Of a stretch of DNA of 64,000 nt, positions 7,872-20,844 are shown one piece after another. Position 1 is the first letter of the stretch; each line of letters opens with the position of its first letter. The notes under the pieces were generated by a model. It made no database searches and was not told the origin of the DNA. It worked only from the letters and a program-made list of their open reading frames with translations. The position numbers were made by a program, and so were the translations under genes. Source of the stretch: Volvox africanus (taxonomy: Eukaryota; Chlorophyta; Chlorophyceae; Chlamydomonadales; Volvocaceae); contig BSDZ01000011.1 of the NCBI GenBank assembly GCA_030268105.1, positions 372,001 through 436,000 of the forward strand, read 5' to 3'.

Positions 7872-10529
7872 GCCTCCAACCGCCTCTGTGTCGTGATTTA
7901 ATTCATTTTGTTCCAGAGACACAGCTATGGGGGTTGTGACACAAGCAAGCACCCACCCAATGCGAGCGAGAGCCCCCACTGTGTTGGGTGTGTGTATGTC
8001 GGGGGCCGGGACGTCATTGCTGACCTGTTGACTGAGGTGAGATGTACATGGCTGATGCTCAGGATAGCGAGCAGGTAGGCAGAGGCGTATGGACAGCAGG
8101 CATTGTTTGATTAGCAGGCATTGTTTGATTCCGCCTTTTTTCGTTAATGTGCTCTGATGCACCATGTGGGAGTTAAGTAGTGGCAAGGAGAGCAGAGTTA
8201 GGGGCGCACTTCTGGATGACTCGGGTCTTCTGATGAGCTGCAAAATACTATTATGTGCAGTCTGGATCAGAAACTTGCTTGCTAGTTACATGTGGTGGAG
8301 GCAGCAGTGCCTCATTCGGCAGGCTGTGGCCTCCGGAGATACCAGCAGTTCCAAGTGGGCCTCAGGTTACAACTCTTGGTGTCGGATTTTGTAGACCTCG
8401 CCGCCGCCATGACATTGCAGTCGGGTTTTTTTATATTCGCTTAGGTTCGGTCTCTGCCAGTTTACTGTTTCACCTGCTGATGACCTCTGATGTACCAGAG
8501 TACCTGCTGTGCGTTCTGTGGTCGGGCTGTCACAGCACAGCGTATCCAATCATTCATCGTAGCTGATGTACCTGTATGTATTGTGTCATATTGTTTTGAT
8601 TATTTGCAATGTGTGTGCAACGCGAGCGTTGTGCCCACTGTCGCTGGCTTGGACGGCTGGTGCATGTGAGGCTGATGATGGCGCACGTTGTGCTGCAGAC
8701 AGGTTTCACTGCTCCTGTACGGCCGTTGCATGAGTTTGTCGTTGTCCCACCTCTCGCGTGTTGTGCTGTCTGTCATTTGGAAGCATGTGCATGCGGGTCA
8801 GTGCAAAAGACCAGGGGAGTAGGCGAGGGGAGAGGCCGTTCACGAATGATAGTGGCATGACCGTTGCCGCCTCCGTGGCGTGGCATATGAAGGATGACCG
8901 CTCTTGTGTGGAGGTTCAACATGTAAACAACCGGATTCTTTGCATGCTTTAAATGTTTACCTTTTCCAGCGAGATCAGGTGAACCCCGTACTGCTGTGTA
9001 TGTATGTTTTGCAAGCCTATGGGGGCCCCCGACCTGGCAAGTACTACCCGTGAAATGGCCCCAGCTCCTCCACAGCCAGGAATGATAGACTCATCCCGCA
9101 ATCCCTCTCTTTTGCGCGTCTCCTCAGCTCATACGACTGCTACCTATTCGTGCAGTCCCAAAAGGTACTCCCCTTTTTCATCCCACCCTGGCCGTGGGCC
9201 TCTCAAGACCATGAATAAAAAACTAGAGTACGATGCACGCGCGCACACACAAACACACACACACACACACAAACACGGCCCCCCCAACCACCACACACCA
9301 GCAGCCACGCAACCGAATAAGATGCCGACTGAGAAAGGAGTCAGGGACACAGGTGATATTGAAAGGGGATTTGAAAGGTGCAAAGGCCGTCCGTCAGCCC
9401 GGCTCAACATTGAAGTAACATTGGCATGCGGTGTCCGCCAAACAGAAAGGGTGCTTGACATGGAGCTTCAACCTGGACGGCACCCGGAAATTTCAGGCTT
9501 TTTGCGGAAATGGCCGCTCAAGTGGCCCAAATGGCCACTGCAGGGGCCCCCGGGAGTTCTTGCCGTGTGAAGCGCGACCTTCCAAGGACAGCAACACAAG
9601 GCCCAGTTTTAGTTGATCAGGGCTGAACCGGAAAGTTCCACAAAAACAATGCTCAGTTCCAGGGACACCCGCTGGCCCCAGAACCTTATGACGTGCCCCG
9701 CGTAACACTAAGGGAGCTCAGTATACGTTATTCGACAGGCTTACGAATAACGTTTCTGGGCCCCGGAAAACGTTTTTTGGTTCTGAAGGACCCCGGAGTG
9801 TTTTAGGGCCAACCCAGTTAGGGTTCCCCGGGTGCTCCCGGAAAGGAGGTTTGGGGCTCCGGGGAACAAACAGCTACCCCTTTGATTTCATAGGGACGTC
9901 CCCCCCCCTCCCTTCTCCAGTACCAGTGGGCCAGCCCAATGTCTGTAATGCATGAACTGATACAAGATTTCCCAACCCTTCCTCCACCAAGCTTTCTCTG
10001 TAACACCCTTTACAATGCGCGAGGGCCGAGATCAGTAGCTGCGATATGTAGCGACCAGGAACCATATTCCCTAATTGGAGAATTCTAGGAGGCTGGATCC
10101 AAACCCACGAAGTCATACATCGCGAAACCCTGCTCGCAATCCCCAAAAGAGATCACTCGAGTATGAAAAAAACATGCTTGAATTCTGGAAACGCCTTGCC
10201 TGCTGCCAAACATCGGACGAGATTTCGCGTAATGTTGTCGTGTTATACGGCAGATATCTTGCGCCGCCGTGTCGTTAAATCGACTCCGTCAGCAACCGTC
10301 ATCCGCCGTTCCTGACAGCTACGCAAACATACGTATCAATGCAATACACCCTATTTCCGACCTGTTTATGACCCGTACTTTGCACATTTCTGTTACTCTG
10401 TCACCCTCGGAGCACTTTTTCCTTCATCGCCTTGCGCTCATCCGCTAATTACAGTTAGGCCTTTCGAGAGGCAATATTCGGTAGATCTAAAGCTCGCTGT
10501 ATAAGATTTTATATCTCTTTGTGGACTCG

Positions 10530-12195
10530 ATGGCCAGTGGTCCGATGGTGGCCCTGAAGGCGCTCTTAGTTTTGGGTGCGTTTTTATTGGCTACCGTGAG
10601 CCCTAGCACCAACGGAAGTACAGGAGGATCGTCGTCGATATCGGAGCCCAGCACGTAGGGTTTGCGTCCCCGTGCCCAATTTGCGCGTGCGATATCGTGC
10701 CTAACTTGCCCTTTGTGTGTCTTATCTCTTTTAGAAATTATAGCAACATGGATGTCACCCGCAGCACGTTCTGCGCTGCGACGAAATTTCCAGCAGGGGT
10801 GCATGGGACTTCAAGGTAGGTGCTTGTAAAGAAGCTTGCTCACGTGGATCTTTGTCTTCACAATTGTTATTTCTATGCTCCAGAATGGAAATTGTACCTC
10901 GGTTTTATGCGTCGACGGGTTTGGTCGAAGCTCATGGTGGTTCAGCGGTTGTTACCAACAGCTCTCCGCCTTCCATGTTGGATGGAACATATTGTGGGGT
11001 TGAAGATGATGTCAAATTTGCTGGTAACCGTCTCGACTCTGTCAAGGAGCGGGACCTGCTGTTTTCAACGGTGGCCTTGGAAAGGTACGCTATTGAATCC
11101 TTTCCCAAGAATGCTTTTTTCCCGGCTCGCTCGGAATGTTGACGCTGTGCGCTTCTTCTTGTGCAGCTTTGAGGCAATATCCTTGCAAGAATCGCCCTCT
11201 TCTGCGGCATCGGCCAGCGACGCTGGCCCAGAAACCCAAACCCAGACGGCCGCATCAACCGATGATGCATCGCCCAACACGCTTTACTCCAGAAATCACA
11301 GCAAAGTAGATGCCGTCCATATTTCGCTCTGCGCCGCGGACATATTTTCAGAGGTGCAATGGACTGCGAGGTAGGTTGGGCTTAGAAGCTTGCTCACTTT
11401 GATCCTTGCCTGACCGTATATATTTCCTTTTTTTTCAGGACGAGTATCATACTCCCTCGGTCCGGCGTCCAGGCAAGGTTGATTGAAGTCGATGGTGATT
11501 CAGTGGTCGTTGCCAACAGCTGCCAACAGCTGCCGCTGAAGCCTGGTGCAGCCTTGTGGGGACCTGATGAAGGTGACAATGTCAAGGACGCTGATACTCG
11601 CGCTGATTTCGTCAAGGAGTGTGACCCAACGACCTTGCCACCAGCGGAGTTGTCGTCTGAGGCACCAGCCCACGCTGCAACTGCGGAACCGACACCGGCG
11701 GGTGTGCCTAGCAGCGCTGCTGACGTGTTCTCCGCGCATAGGTTGCCCACCATGTTCAACAGCTCCGAGCTGTCGGTGTCCTTGCGCTTAGGCTGTCAAT
11801 CTTTGGCAGCATGGACAGTTTGCAGCGTTCGAGTACTGGATAGCTTCCTAGGGGGGCTTGTGTTTCTCATACTGCGTCAGGTACTGTGCATAGTCTGCAG
11901 ACTGTGCTGGCGCCTTTTCCAACAAGCAGCTAGCTGCTCGGGACCAGCGTGCTCAGAAAGCGAAGCAGCTCCTCCCGTCACGAAATATCGCATCCTCCGT
12001 GCCAAGTGGCCGCACGGTAAGTGGGCCTGCCTCGCAAGGGCCGCTCCCCAAGACACAAATGTTTAACTTGCTTCTTGTGCGCGTGCAGAGGTGGTTCGGA
12101 AGGAGCAGACGGTGAAGAAGGTGGAGCCGCCACGGAGGTGGCCGGTCGGGACCTTTGTGTGGCGGGATGACATACTTGTATACGTTGATGAATAG
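10530..12195 (+). CDS. two-domain secreted protein gene, copy 3 (U3)
   Basis: No coding difference from copy 1 was seen. The unit carries the AAGATGCC marker upstream and the GGATGACT marker downstream. Confidence 0.82.
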
Positions 12196-14853
12196 GCCTC
12201 CAACCGCCTCTGTGTCGTGATTTAATTCATTTTGTTCCAGAGACACAGCTATGGGGGTTGTGACACAAGCAAGCACCCACCCAATGCGAGCGAGAGCCCC
12301 CACTGTGTTGGGTGTGTGTATGTCGGGGGCCGGGACGTCATTGCTGACCTGTTGACTGAGGTGAGATGTACATGGCTGATGCTCAGGATAGCGAGCAGGT
12401 AGGCAGAGGCGTATGGACAGCAGGCATTGTTTGATTAGCAGGCATTGTTTGATTCCGCCTTTTTTCGTTAATGTGCTCTGATGCACCATGTGGGAGTTAA
12501 GTAGTGGCAAGGAGAGCAGAGTTAGGGGCGCACTTCTGGATGACTCGGGTCTTCTGATGAGCTGCAAAATACTATTATGTGCAGTCTGGATCAGAAACTT
12601 GCTTGCTAGTTACATGTGGTGGAGGCAGCAGTGCCTCATTCGGCAGGCTGTGGCCTCCGGAGATACCAGCAGTTCCAAGTGGGCCTCAGGTTACAACTCT
12701 TGGTGTCGGATTTTGTAGACCTCGCCGCCGCCATGACATTGCAGTCGGGTTTTTTTATATTCGCTTAGGTTCGGTCTCTGCCAGTTTACTGTTTCACCTG
12801 CTGATGACCTCTGATGTACCAGAGTACCTGCTGTGCGTTCTGTGGTCGGGCTGTCACAGCACAGCGTATCCAATCATTCATCGTAGCTGATGTACCTGTA
12901 TGTATTGTGTCATATTGTTTTGATTATTTGCAATGTGTGTGCAACGCGAGCGTTGTGCCCACTGTCGCTGGCTTGGACGGCTGGTGCATGTGAGGCTGAT
13001 GATGGCGCACGTTGTGCTGCAGACAGGTTTCACTGCTCCTGTACGGCCGTTGCATGAGTTTGTCGTTGTCCCACCTCTCGCGTGTTGTGCTGTCTGTCAT
13101 TTGGAAGCATGTGCATGCGGGTCAGTGCAAAAGACCAGGGGAGTAGGCGAGGGGAGAGGCCGTTCACGAATGATAGTGGCATGACCGTTGCCGCCTCCGT
13201 GGCGTGGCATATGAAGGATGACCGCTCTTGTGTGGAGGTTCAACATGTAAACAACCGGATTCTTTGCATGCTTTAAATGTTTACCTTTTCCAGCGAGATC
13301 AGGTGAACCCCGTACTGCTGTGTATGTATGTTTTGCAAGCCTATGGGGGCCCCCGACCTGGCAAGTACTACCCGTGAAATGGCCCCAGCTCCTCCACAGC
13401 CAGGAATGATAGACTCATCCCGCAATCCCTCTCTTTTGCGCGTCTCCTCAGCTCATACGACTGCTACCTATTCGTGCAGTCCCAAAAGGTACTCCCCTTT
13501 TTCATCCCACCCTGGCCGTGGGCCTCTCAAGACCATGAATAAAAAACTAGAGTACGATGCACGCGCGCACACACAAACACACACACACACACACAAACAC
13601 GGCCCCCCCAACCACCACACACCAGCAGCCACGCAACCGAATAAGGTGCCGACTGAGAAAGGAGTCAGGGACACAGGTGATATTGAAAGGGGATTTGAAA
13701 GGTGCAAAGGCCGTCCGTCAGCCCGGCTCAACATTGAAGTAACATTGGCATGCGGTGTCCGCCAAACAGAAAGGGTGCTTGACATGGAGCTTCAACCTGG
13801 ACGGCACCCGGAAATTTCAGGCTTTTTGCGGAAATGGCCGCTCAAGTGGCCCAAATGGCCACTGCAGGGGCCCCCGGGAGTTCTTGCCGTGTGAAGCGCG
13901 ACCTTCCAAGGACAGCAACACAAGGCCCAGTTTTAGTTGATCAGGGCTGAACCGGAAAGTTCCACAAAAACAATGCTCAGTTCCAGGGACACCCGCTGGC
14001 CCCAGAACCTTATGACGTGCCCCGCGTAACACTAAGGGAGCTCAGTATACGTTATTCGACAGGCTTACGAATAACGTTTCTGGGCCCCGGAAAACGTTTT
14101 TTGGTTCTGAAGGACCCCGGAGTGTTTTAGGGCCAACCCAGTTAGGGTTCCCCGGGTGCTCCCGGAAAGGAGGTTTGGGGCTCCGGGGAACAAACAGCTA
14201 CCCCTTTGATTTCATAGGGACGTCCCCCCCCCTCCCTTCTCCAGTACCAGTGGGCCAGCCCAATGTCTGTAATGCATGAACTGATACAAGATTTCCCAAC
14301 CCTTCCTCCACCAAGCTTTCTCTGTAACACCCTTTACAATGCGCGAGGGCCGAGATCAGTAGCTGCGATATGTAGCGACCAGGAACCATATTCCCTAATT
14401 GGAGAATTCTAGGAGGCTGGATCCAAACCCACGAAGTCATACATCGCGAAACCCTGCTCGCAATCCCCAAAAGAGATCACTCGAGTATGAAAAAAACATG
14501 CTTGAATTCTGGAAACGCCTTGCCTGCTGCCAAACATCGGACGAGATTTCGCGTAATGTTGTCGTGTTATACGGCAGATATCTTGCGCCGCCGTGTCGTT
14601 AAATCGACTCCGTCAGCAACCGTCATCCGCCGTTCCTGACAGCTACGCAAACATACGTATCAATGCAATACACCCTATTTCCGACCTGTTTATGACCCGT
14701 ACTTTGCACATTTCTGTTACTCTGTCACCCTCGGAGCACTTTTTCCTTCATCGCCTTGCGCTCATCCGCTAATTACAGTTAGGCCTTTCGAGAGGCAATA
14801 TTCGGTAGATCTAAAGCTCGCTGTATAAGATTTTATATCTCTTTGTGGACTCG

Positions 14854-16520
14854 ATGGCCAGTGGTCCGATGGTGGCCCTGAAGGCGCTCTTAGTTTTGGG
14901 TGCGTTTTTATTGGCTACCGTGAGCCCTAGCACCAACGGAAGTACAGGAGGATCGTCGTCGATATCGGAGCCCAGCACGTAGGGTTTGCGTCCCCGTGCC
15001 CAATTTGCGCGTGCGATATCGTGCCTAACTTGCCCTTTGTGTGTCTTATCTCTTTTAGAAATTATAGCAACATGGATGTCACCCGCAGCACGTTCTGCGC
15101 TGCGACGAAATTTCCAGCAGGGGTGCATGGGACTTCAAGGTAGGTGCTTGTAAAGAAGCTTGCTCACGTGGATCTTTGTCTTCACAATTGTTATTTCTAT
15201 GCTCCAGAATGGAAATTGTACCTCGGTTTTATGCGTCGACGGGTTTGGTCGAAGCTCATGGTGGTTCAGCGGTTGTTACCAACAGCTCTCCGCCTTCCAT
15301 GTTGGATGGAACATATTGTGGGGTTGAAGATGATGTCAAATTTGCTGGTAACCGTCTCGACTCTGTCAAGGAGCGGGACCTGCTGTTTTCAACGGTGGCC
15401 TTGGAAAGGTACGCTATTGAATCCTTTCCCAAGAATGCTTTTTTCCCGGCTCGCTCGGAATGTTGACGCTGTGCGCTTCTTCTTGTGCAGCTTTGAGGCA
15501 ATATCCTTGCAAGAATCGCCCTCTTCTGCGGCATCGGCCAGCGACGCTGGCCCAGAAACCCAAACCCAGACGGCCGCATCAACCGATGATGCATCGCCCA
15601 ACACGCTTTACTCCAGAAATCACAGCAAAGTAGATGCCGTCCATATTTCGCTCTGCGCCGCGGACATATTTTCAGAGGTGCAATGGACTGCGAGGTAGGT
15701 TGGGCTTAGAAGCTTGCTCACTTTGATCCTTGCCTGACCGTATATATTTCCTTTTTTTTTCAGGACGAGTATCATACTCCCTCGGTCCGGCGTCCAGGCA
15801 AGGTTGATTGAAGTCGATGGTGATTCAGTGGTCGTTGCCAACAGCTGCCAACAGCTGCCGCTGAAGCCTGGTGCAGCCTTGTGGGGACCTGATGAAGGTG
15901 ACAATGTCAAGGACGCTGATACTCGCGCTGATTTCGTCAAGGAGTGTGACCCAACGACCTTGCCACCAGCGGAGTTGTCGTCTGAGGCACCAGCCCACGC
16001 TGCAACTGCGGAACCGACACCGGCGGGTGTGCCTAGCAGCGCTGCTGACGTGTTCTCCGCGCATAGGTTGCCCACCATGTTCAACAGCTCCGAGCTGTCG
16101 GTGTCCTTGCGCTTAGGCTGTCAATCTTTGGCAGCATGGACAGTTTGCAGCGTTCGAGTACTGGATAGCTTCCTAGGGGGGCTTGTGTTTCTCATACTGC
16201 GTCAGGTACTGTGCATAGTCTGCAGACTGTGCTGGCGCCTTTTCCAACAAGCAGCTAGCTGCTCGGGACCAGCGTGCTCAGAAAGCGAAGCAGCTCCTCC
16301 CGTCACGAAATATCGCATCCTCCGTGCCAAGTGGCCGCACGGTAAGTGGGCCTGCCTCGCAAGGGCCGCTCCCCAAGACACAAATGTTTAACTTGCTTCT
16401 TGTGCGCGTGCAGAGGTGGTTCGGAAGGAGCAGACGGTGAAGAAGGTGGAGCCGCCACGGAGGTGGCCGGTCGGGACCTTTGTGTGGCGGGATGACATAC
16501 TTGTATACGTTGATGAATAG
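14854..16520 (+). CDS. two-domain secreted protein gene, copy 4 (U4)
   Basis: The span is one base longer because the pyrimidine tract of intron 4 has an extra T just before the CAG acceptor near 15750-15763. This should not impair splicing. The coding exons match copy 1. The unit has the GGATCACT form downstream. Confidence 0.82.
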
Positions 16521-19178
16521 GCCTCCAACCGCCTCTGTGTCGTGATTTAATTCATTTTGTTCCAGAGACACAGCTATGGGGGTTGTGACACAAGCAAGCA
16601 CCCACCCAATGCGAGCGAGAGCCCCCACTGTGTTGGGTGTGTGTATGTCGGGGGCCGGGACGTCATTGCTGACCTGTTGACTGAGGTGAGATGTACATGG
16701 CTGATGCTCAGGATAGCGAGCAGGTAGGCAGAGGCGTATGGACAGCAGGCATTGTTTGATTAGCAGGCATTGTTTGATTCCGCCTTTTTTCGTTAATGTG
16801 CTCTGATGCACCATGTGGGAGTTAAGTAGTGGCAAGGAGAGCAGAGTTAGGGGCGCACTTCTGGATCACTCGGGTCTTCTGATGAGCTGCAAAATACTAT
16901 TATGTGCAGTCTGGATCAGAAACTTGCTTGCTAGTTACATGTGGTGGAGGCAGCAGTGCCTCATTCGGCAGGCTGTGGCCTCCGGAGATACCAGCAGTTC
17001 CAAGTGGGCCTCAGGTTACAACTCTTGGTGTCGGATTTTGTAGACCTCGCCGCCGCCATGACATTGCAGTCGGGTTTTTTTATATTCGCTTAGGTTCGGT
17101 CTCTGCCAGTTTACTGTTTCACCTGCTGATGACCTCTGATGTACCAGAGTACCTGCTGTGCGTTCTGTGGTCGGGCTGTCACAGCACAGCGTATCCAATC
17201 ATTCATCGTAGCTGATGTACCTGTATGTATTGTGTCATATTGTTTTGATTATTTGCAATGTGTGTGCAACGCGAGCGTTGTGCCCACTGTCGCTGGCTTG
17301 GACGGCTGGTGCATGTGAGGCTGATGATGGCGCACGTTGTGCTGCAGACAGGTTTCACTGCTCCTGTACGGCCGTTGCATGAGTTTGTCGTTGTCCCACC
17401 TCTCGCGTGTTGTGCTGTCTGTCATTTGGAAGCATGTGCATGCGGGTCAGTGCAAAAGACCAGGGGAGTAGGCGAGGGGAGAGGCCGTTCACGAATGATA
17501 GTGGCATGACCGTTGCCGCCTCCGTGGCGTGGCATATGAAGGATGACCGCTCTTGTGTGGAGGTTCAACATGTAAACAACCGGATTCTTTGCATGCTTTA
17601 AATGTTTACCTTTTCCAGCGAGATCAGGTGAACCCCGTACTGCTGTGTATGTATGTTTTGCAAGCCTATGGGGGCCCCCGACCTGGCAAGTACTACCCGT
17701 GAAATGGCCCCAGCTCCTCCACAGCCAGGAATGATAGACTCATCCCGCAATCCCTCTCTTTTGCGCGTCTCCTCAGCTCATACGACTGCTACCTATTCGT
17801 GCAGTCCCAAAAGGTACTCCCCTTTTTCATCCCACCCTGGCCGTGGGCCTCTCAAGACCATGAATAAAAAACTAGAGTACGATGCACGCGCGCACACACA
17901 AACACACACACACACACACAAACACGGCCCCCCCAACCACCACACACCAGCAGCCACGCAACCGAATAAGATGCCGACTGAGAAAGGAGTCAGGGACACA
18001 GGTGATATTGAAAGGGGATTTGAAAGGTGCAAAGGCCGTCCGTCAGCCCGGCTCAACATTGAAGTAACATTGGCATGCGGTGTCCGCCAAACAGAAAGGG
18101 TGCTTGACATGGAGCTTCAACCTGGACGGCACCCGGAAATTTCAGGCTTTTTGCGGAAATGGCCGCTCAAGTGGCCCAAATGGCCACTGCAGGGGCCCCC
18201 GGGAGTTCTTGCCGTGTGAAGCGCGACCTTCCAAGGACAGCAACACAAGGCCCAGTTTTAGTTGATCAGGGCTGAACCGGAAAGTTCCACAAAAACAATG
18301 CTCAGTTCCAGGGACACCCGCTGGCCCCAGAACCTTATGACGTGCCCCGCGTAACACTAAGGGAGCTCAGTATACGTTATTCGACAGGCTTACGAATAAC
18401 GTTTCTGGGCCCCGGAAAACGTTTTTTGGTTCTGAAGGACCCCGGAGTGTTTTAGGGCCAACCCAGTTAGGGTTCCCCGGGTGCTCCCGGAAAGGAGGTT
18501 TGGGGCTCCGGGGAACAAACAGCTACCCCTTTGATTTCATAGGGACGTCCCCCCCCCTCCCTTCTCCAGTACCAGTGGGCCAGCCCAATGTCTGTAATGC
18601 ATGAACTGATACAAGATTTCCCAACCCTTCCTCCACCAAGCTTTCTCTGTAACACCCTTTACAATGCGCGAGGGCCGAGATCAGTAGCTGCGATATGTAG
18701 CGACCAGGAACCATATTCCCTAATTGGAGAATTCTAGGAGGCTGGATCCAAACCCACGAAGTCATACATCGCGAAACCCTGCTCGCAATCCCCAAAAGAG
18801 ATCACTCGAGTATGAAAAAAACATGCTTGAATTCTGGAAACGCCTTGCCTGCTGCCAAACATCGGACGAGATTTCGCGTAATGTTGTCGTGTTATACGGC
18901 AGATATCTTGCGCCGCCGTGTCGTTAAATCGACTCCGTCAGCAACCGTCATCCGCCGTTCCTGACAGCTACGCAAACATACGTATCAATGCAATACACCC
19001 TATTTCCGACCTGTTTATGACCCGTACTTTGCACATTTCTGTTACTCTGTCACCCTCGGAGCACTTTTTCCTTCATCGCCTTGCGCTCATCCGCTAATTA
19101 CAGTTAGGCCTTTCGAGAGGCAATATTCGGTAGATCTAAAGCTCGCTGTATAAGATTTTATATCTCTTTGTGGACTCG

Positions 19179-20844
19179 ATGGCCAGTGGTCCGATGGTGG
19201 CCCTGAAGGCGCTCTTAGTTTTGGGTGCGTTTTTATTGGCTACCGTGAGCCCTAGCACCAACGGAAGTACAGGAGGATCGTCGTCGATATCGGAGCCCAG
19301 CACGTAGGGTTTGCGTCCCCGTGCCCAATTTGCGCGTGCGATATCGTGCCTAACTTGCCCTTTGTGTGTCTTATCTCTTTTAGAAATTATAGCAACATGG
19401 ATGTCACCCGCAGCACGTTCTGCGCTGCGACGAAATTTCCAGCAGGGGTGCATGGGACTTCAAGGTAGGTGCTTGTAAAGAAGCTTGCTCACGTGGATCT
19501 TTGTCTTCACAATTGTTATTTCTATGCTCCAGAATGGAAATTGTACCTCGGTTTTATGCGTCGACGGGTTTGGTCGAAGCTCATGGTGGTTCAGCGGTTG
19601 TTACCAACAGCTCTCCGCCTTCCATGTTGGATGGAACATATTGTGGGGTTGAAGATGATGTCAAATTTGCTGGTAACCGTCTCGACTCTGTCAAGGAGCG
19701 GGACCTGCTGTTTTCAACGGTGGCCTTGGAAAGGTACGCTATTGAATCCTTTCCCAAGAATGCTTTTTTCCCGGCTCGCTCGGAATGTTGACGCTGTGCG
19801 CTTCTTCTTGTGCAGCTTTGAGGCAATATCCTTGCAAGAATCGCCCTCTTCTGCGGCATCGGCCAGCGACGCTGGCCCAGAAACCCAAACCCAGACGGCC
19901 GCATCAACCGATGATGCATCGCCCAACACGCTTTACTCCAGAAATCACAGCAAAGTAGATGCCGTCCATATTTCGCTCTGCGCCGCGGACATATTTTCAG
20001 AGGTGCAATGGACTGCGAGGTAGGTTGGGCTTAGAAGCTTGCTCACTTTGATCCTTGCCTGACCGTATATATTTCCTTTTTTTTCAGGACGAGTATCATA
20101 CTCCCTCGGTCCGGCGTCCAGGCAAGGTTGATTGAAGTCGATGGTGATTCAGTGGTCGTTGCCAACAGCTGCCAACAGCTGCCGCTGAAGCCTGGTGCAG
20201 CCTTGTGGGGACCTGATGAAGGTGACAATGTCAAGGACGCTGATACTCGCGCTGATTTCGTCAAGGAGTGTGACCCAACGACCTTGCCACCAGCGGAGTT
20301 GTCGTCTGAGGCACCAGCCCACGCTGCAACTGCGGAACCGACACCGGCGGGTGTGCCTAGCAGCGCTGCTGACGTGTTCTCCGCGCATAGGTTGCCCACC
20401 ATGTTCAACAGCTCCGAGCTGTCGGTGTCCTTGCGCTTAGGCTGTCAATCTTTGGCAGCATGGACAGTTTGCAGCGTTCGAGTACTGGATAGCTTCCTAG
20501 GGGGGCTTGTGTTTCTCATACTGCGTCAGGTACTGTGCATAGTCTGCAGACTGTGCTGGCGCCTTTTCCAACAAGCAGCTAGCTGCTCGGGACCAGCGTG
20601 CTCAGAAAGCGAAGCAGCTCCTCCCGTCACGAAATATCGCATCCTCCGTGCCAAGTGGCCGCACGGTAAGTGGGCCTGCCTCGCAAGGGCCGCTCCCCAA
20701 GACACAAATGTTTAACTTGCTTCTTGTGCGCGTGCAGAGGTGGTTCGGAAGGAGCAGACGGTGAAGAAGGTGGAGCCGCCACGGAGGTGGCCGGTCGGGA
20801 CCTTTGTGTGGCGGGATGACATACTTGTATACGTTGATGAATAG
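19179..20844 (+). CDS. two-domain secreted protein gene, copy 5 (U5)
   Basis: Exons match copy 1. Marker combination AAGATGCC plus GGATCACT is unique among the complete units, consistent with a recombinant between U3-like and U4-like units. Confidence 0.82.

Noticed and set aside
15620..16084. 154-codon antisense ORF in U4
   Set aside because: It arises from the single extra T in intron 4 of U4 and covers spliced exons in antisense. Other units have only the 121-codon version.
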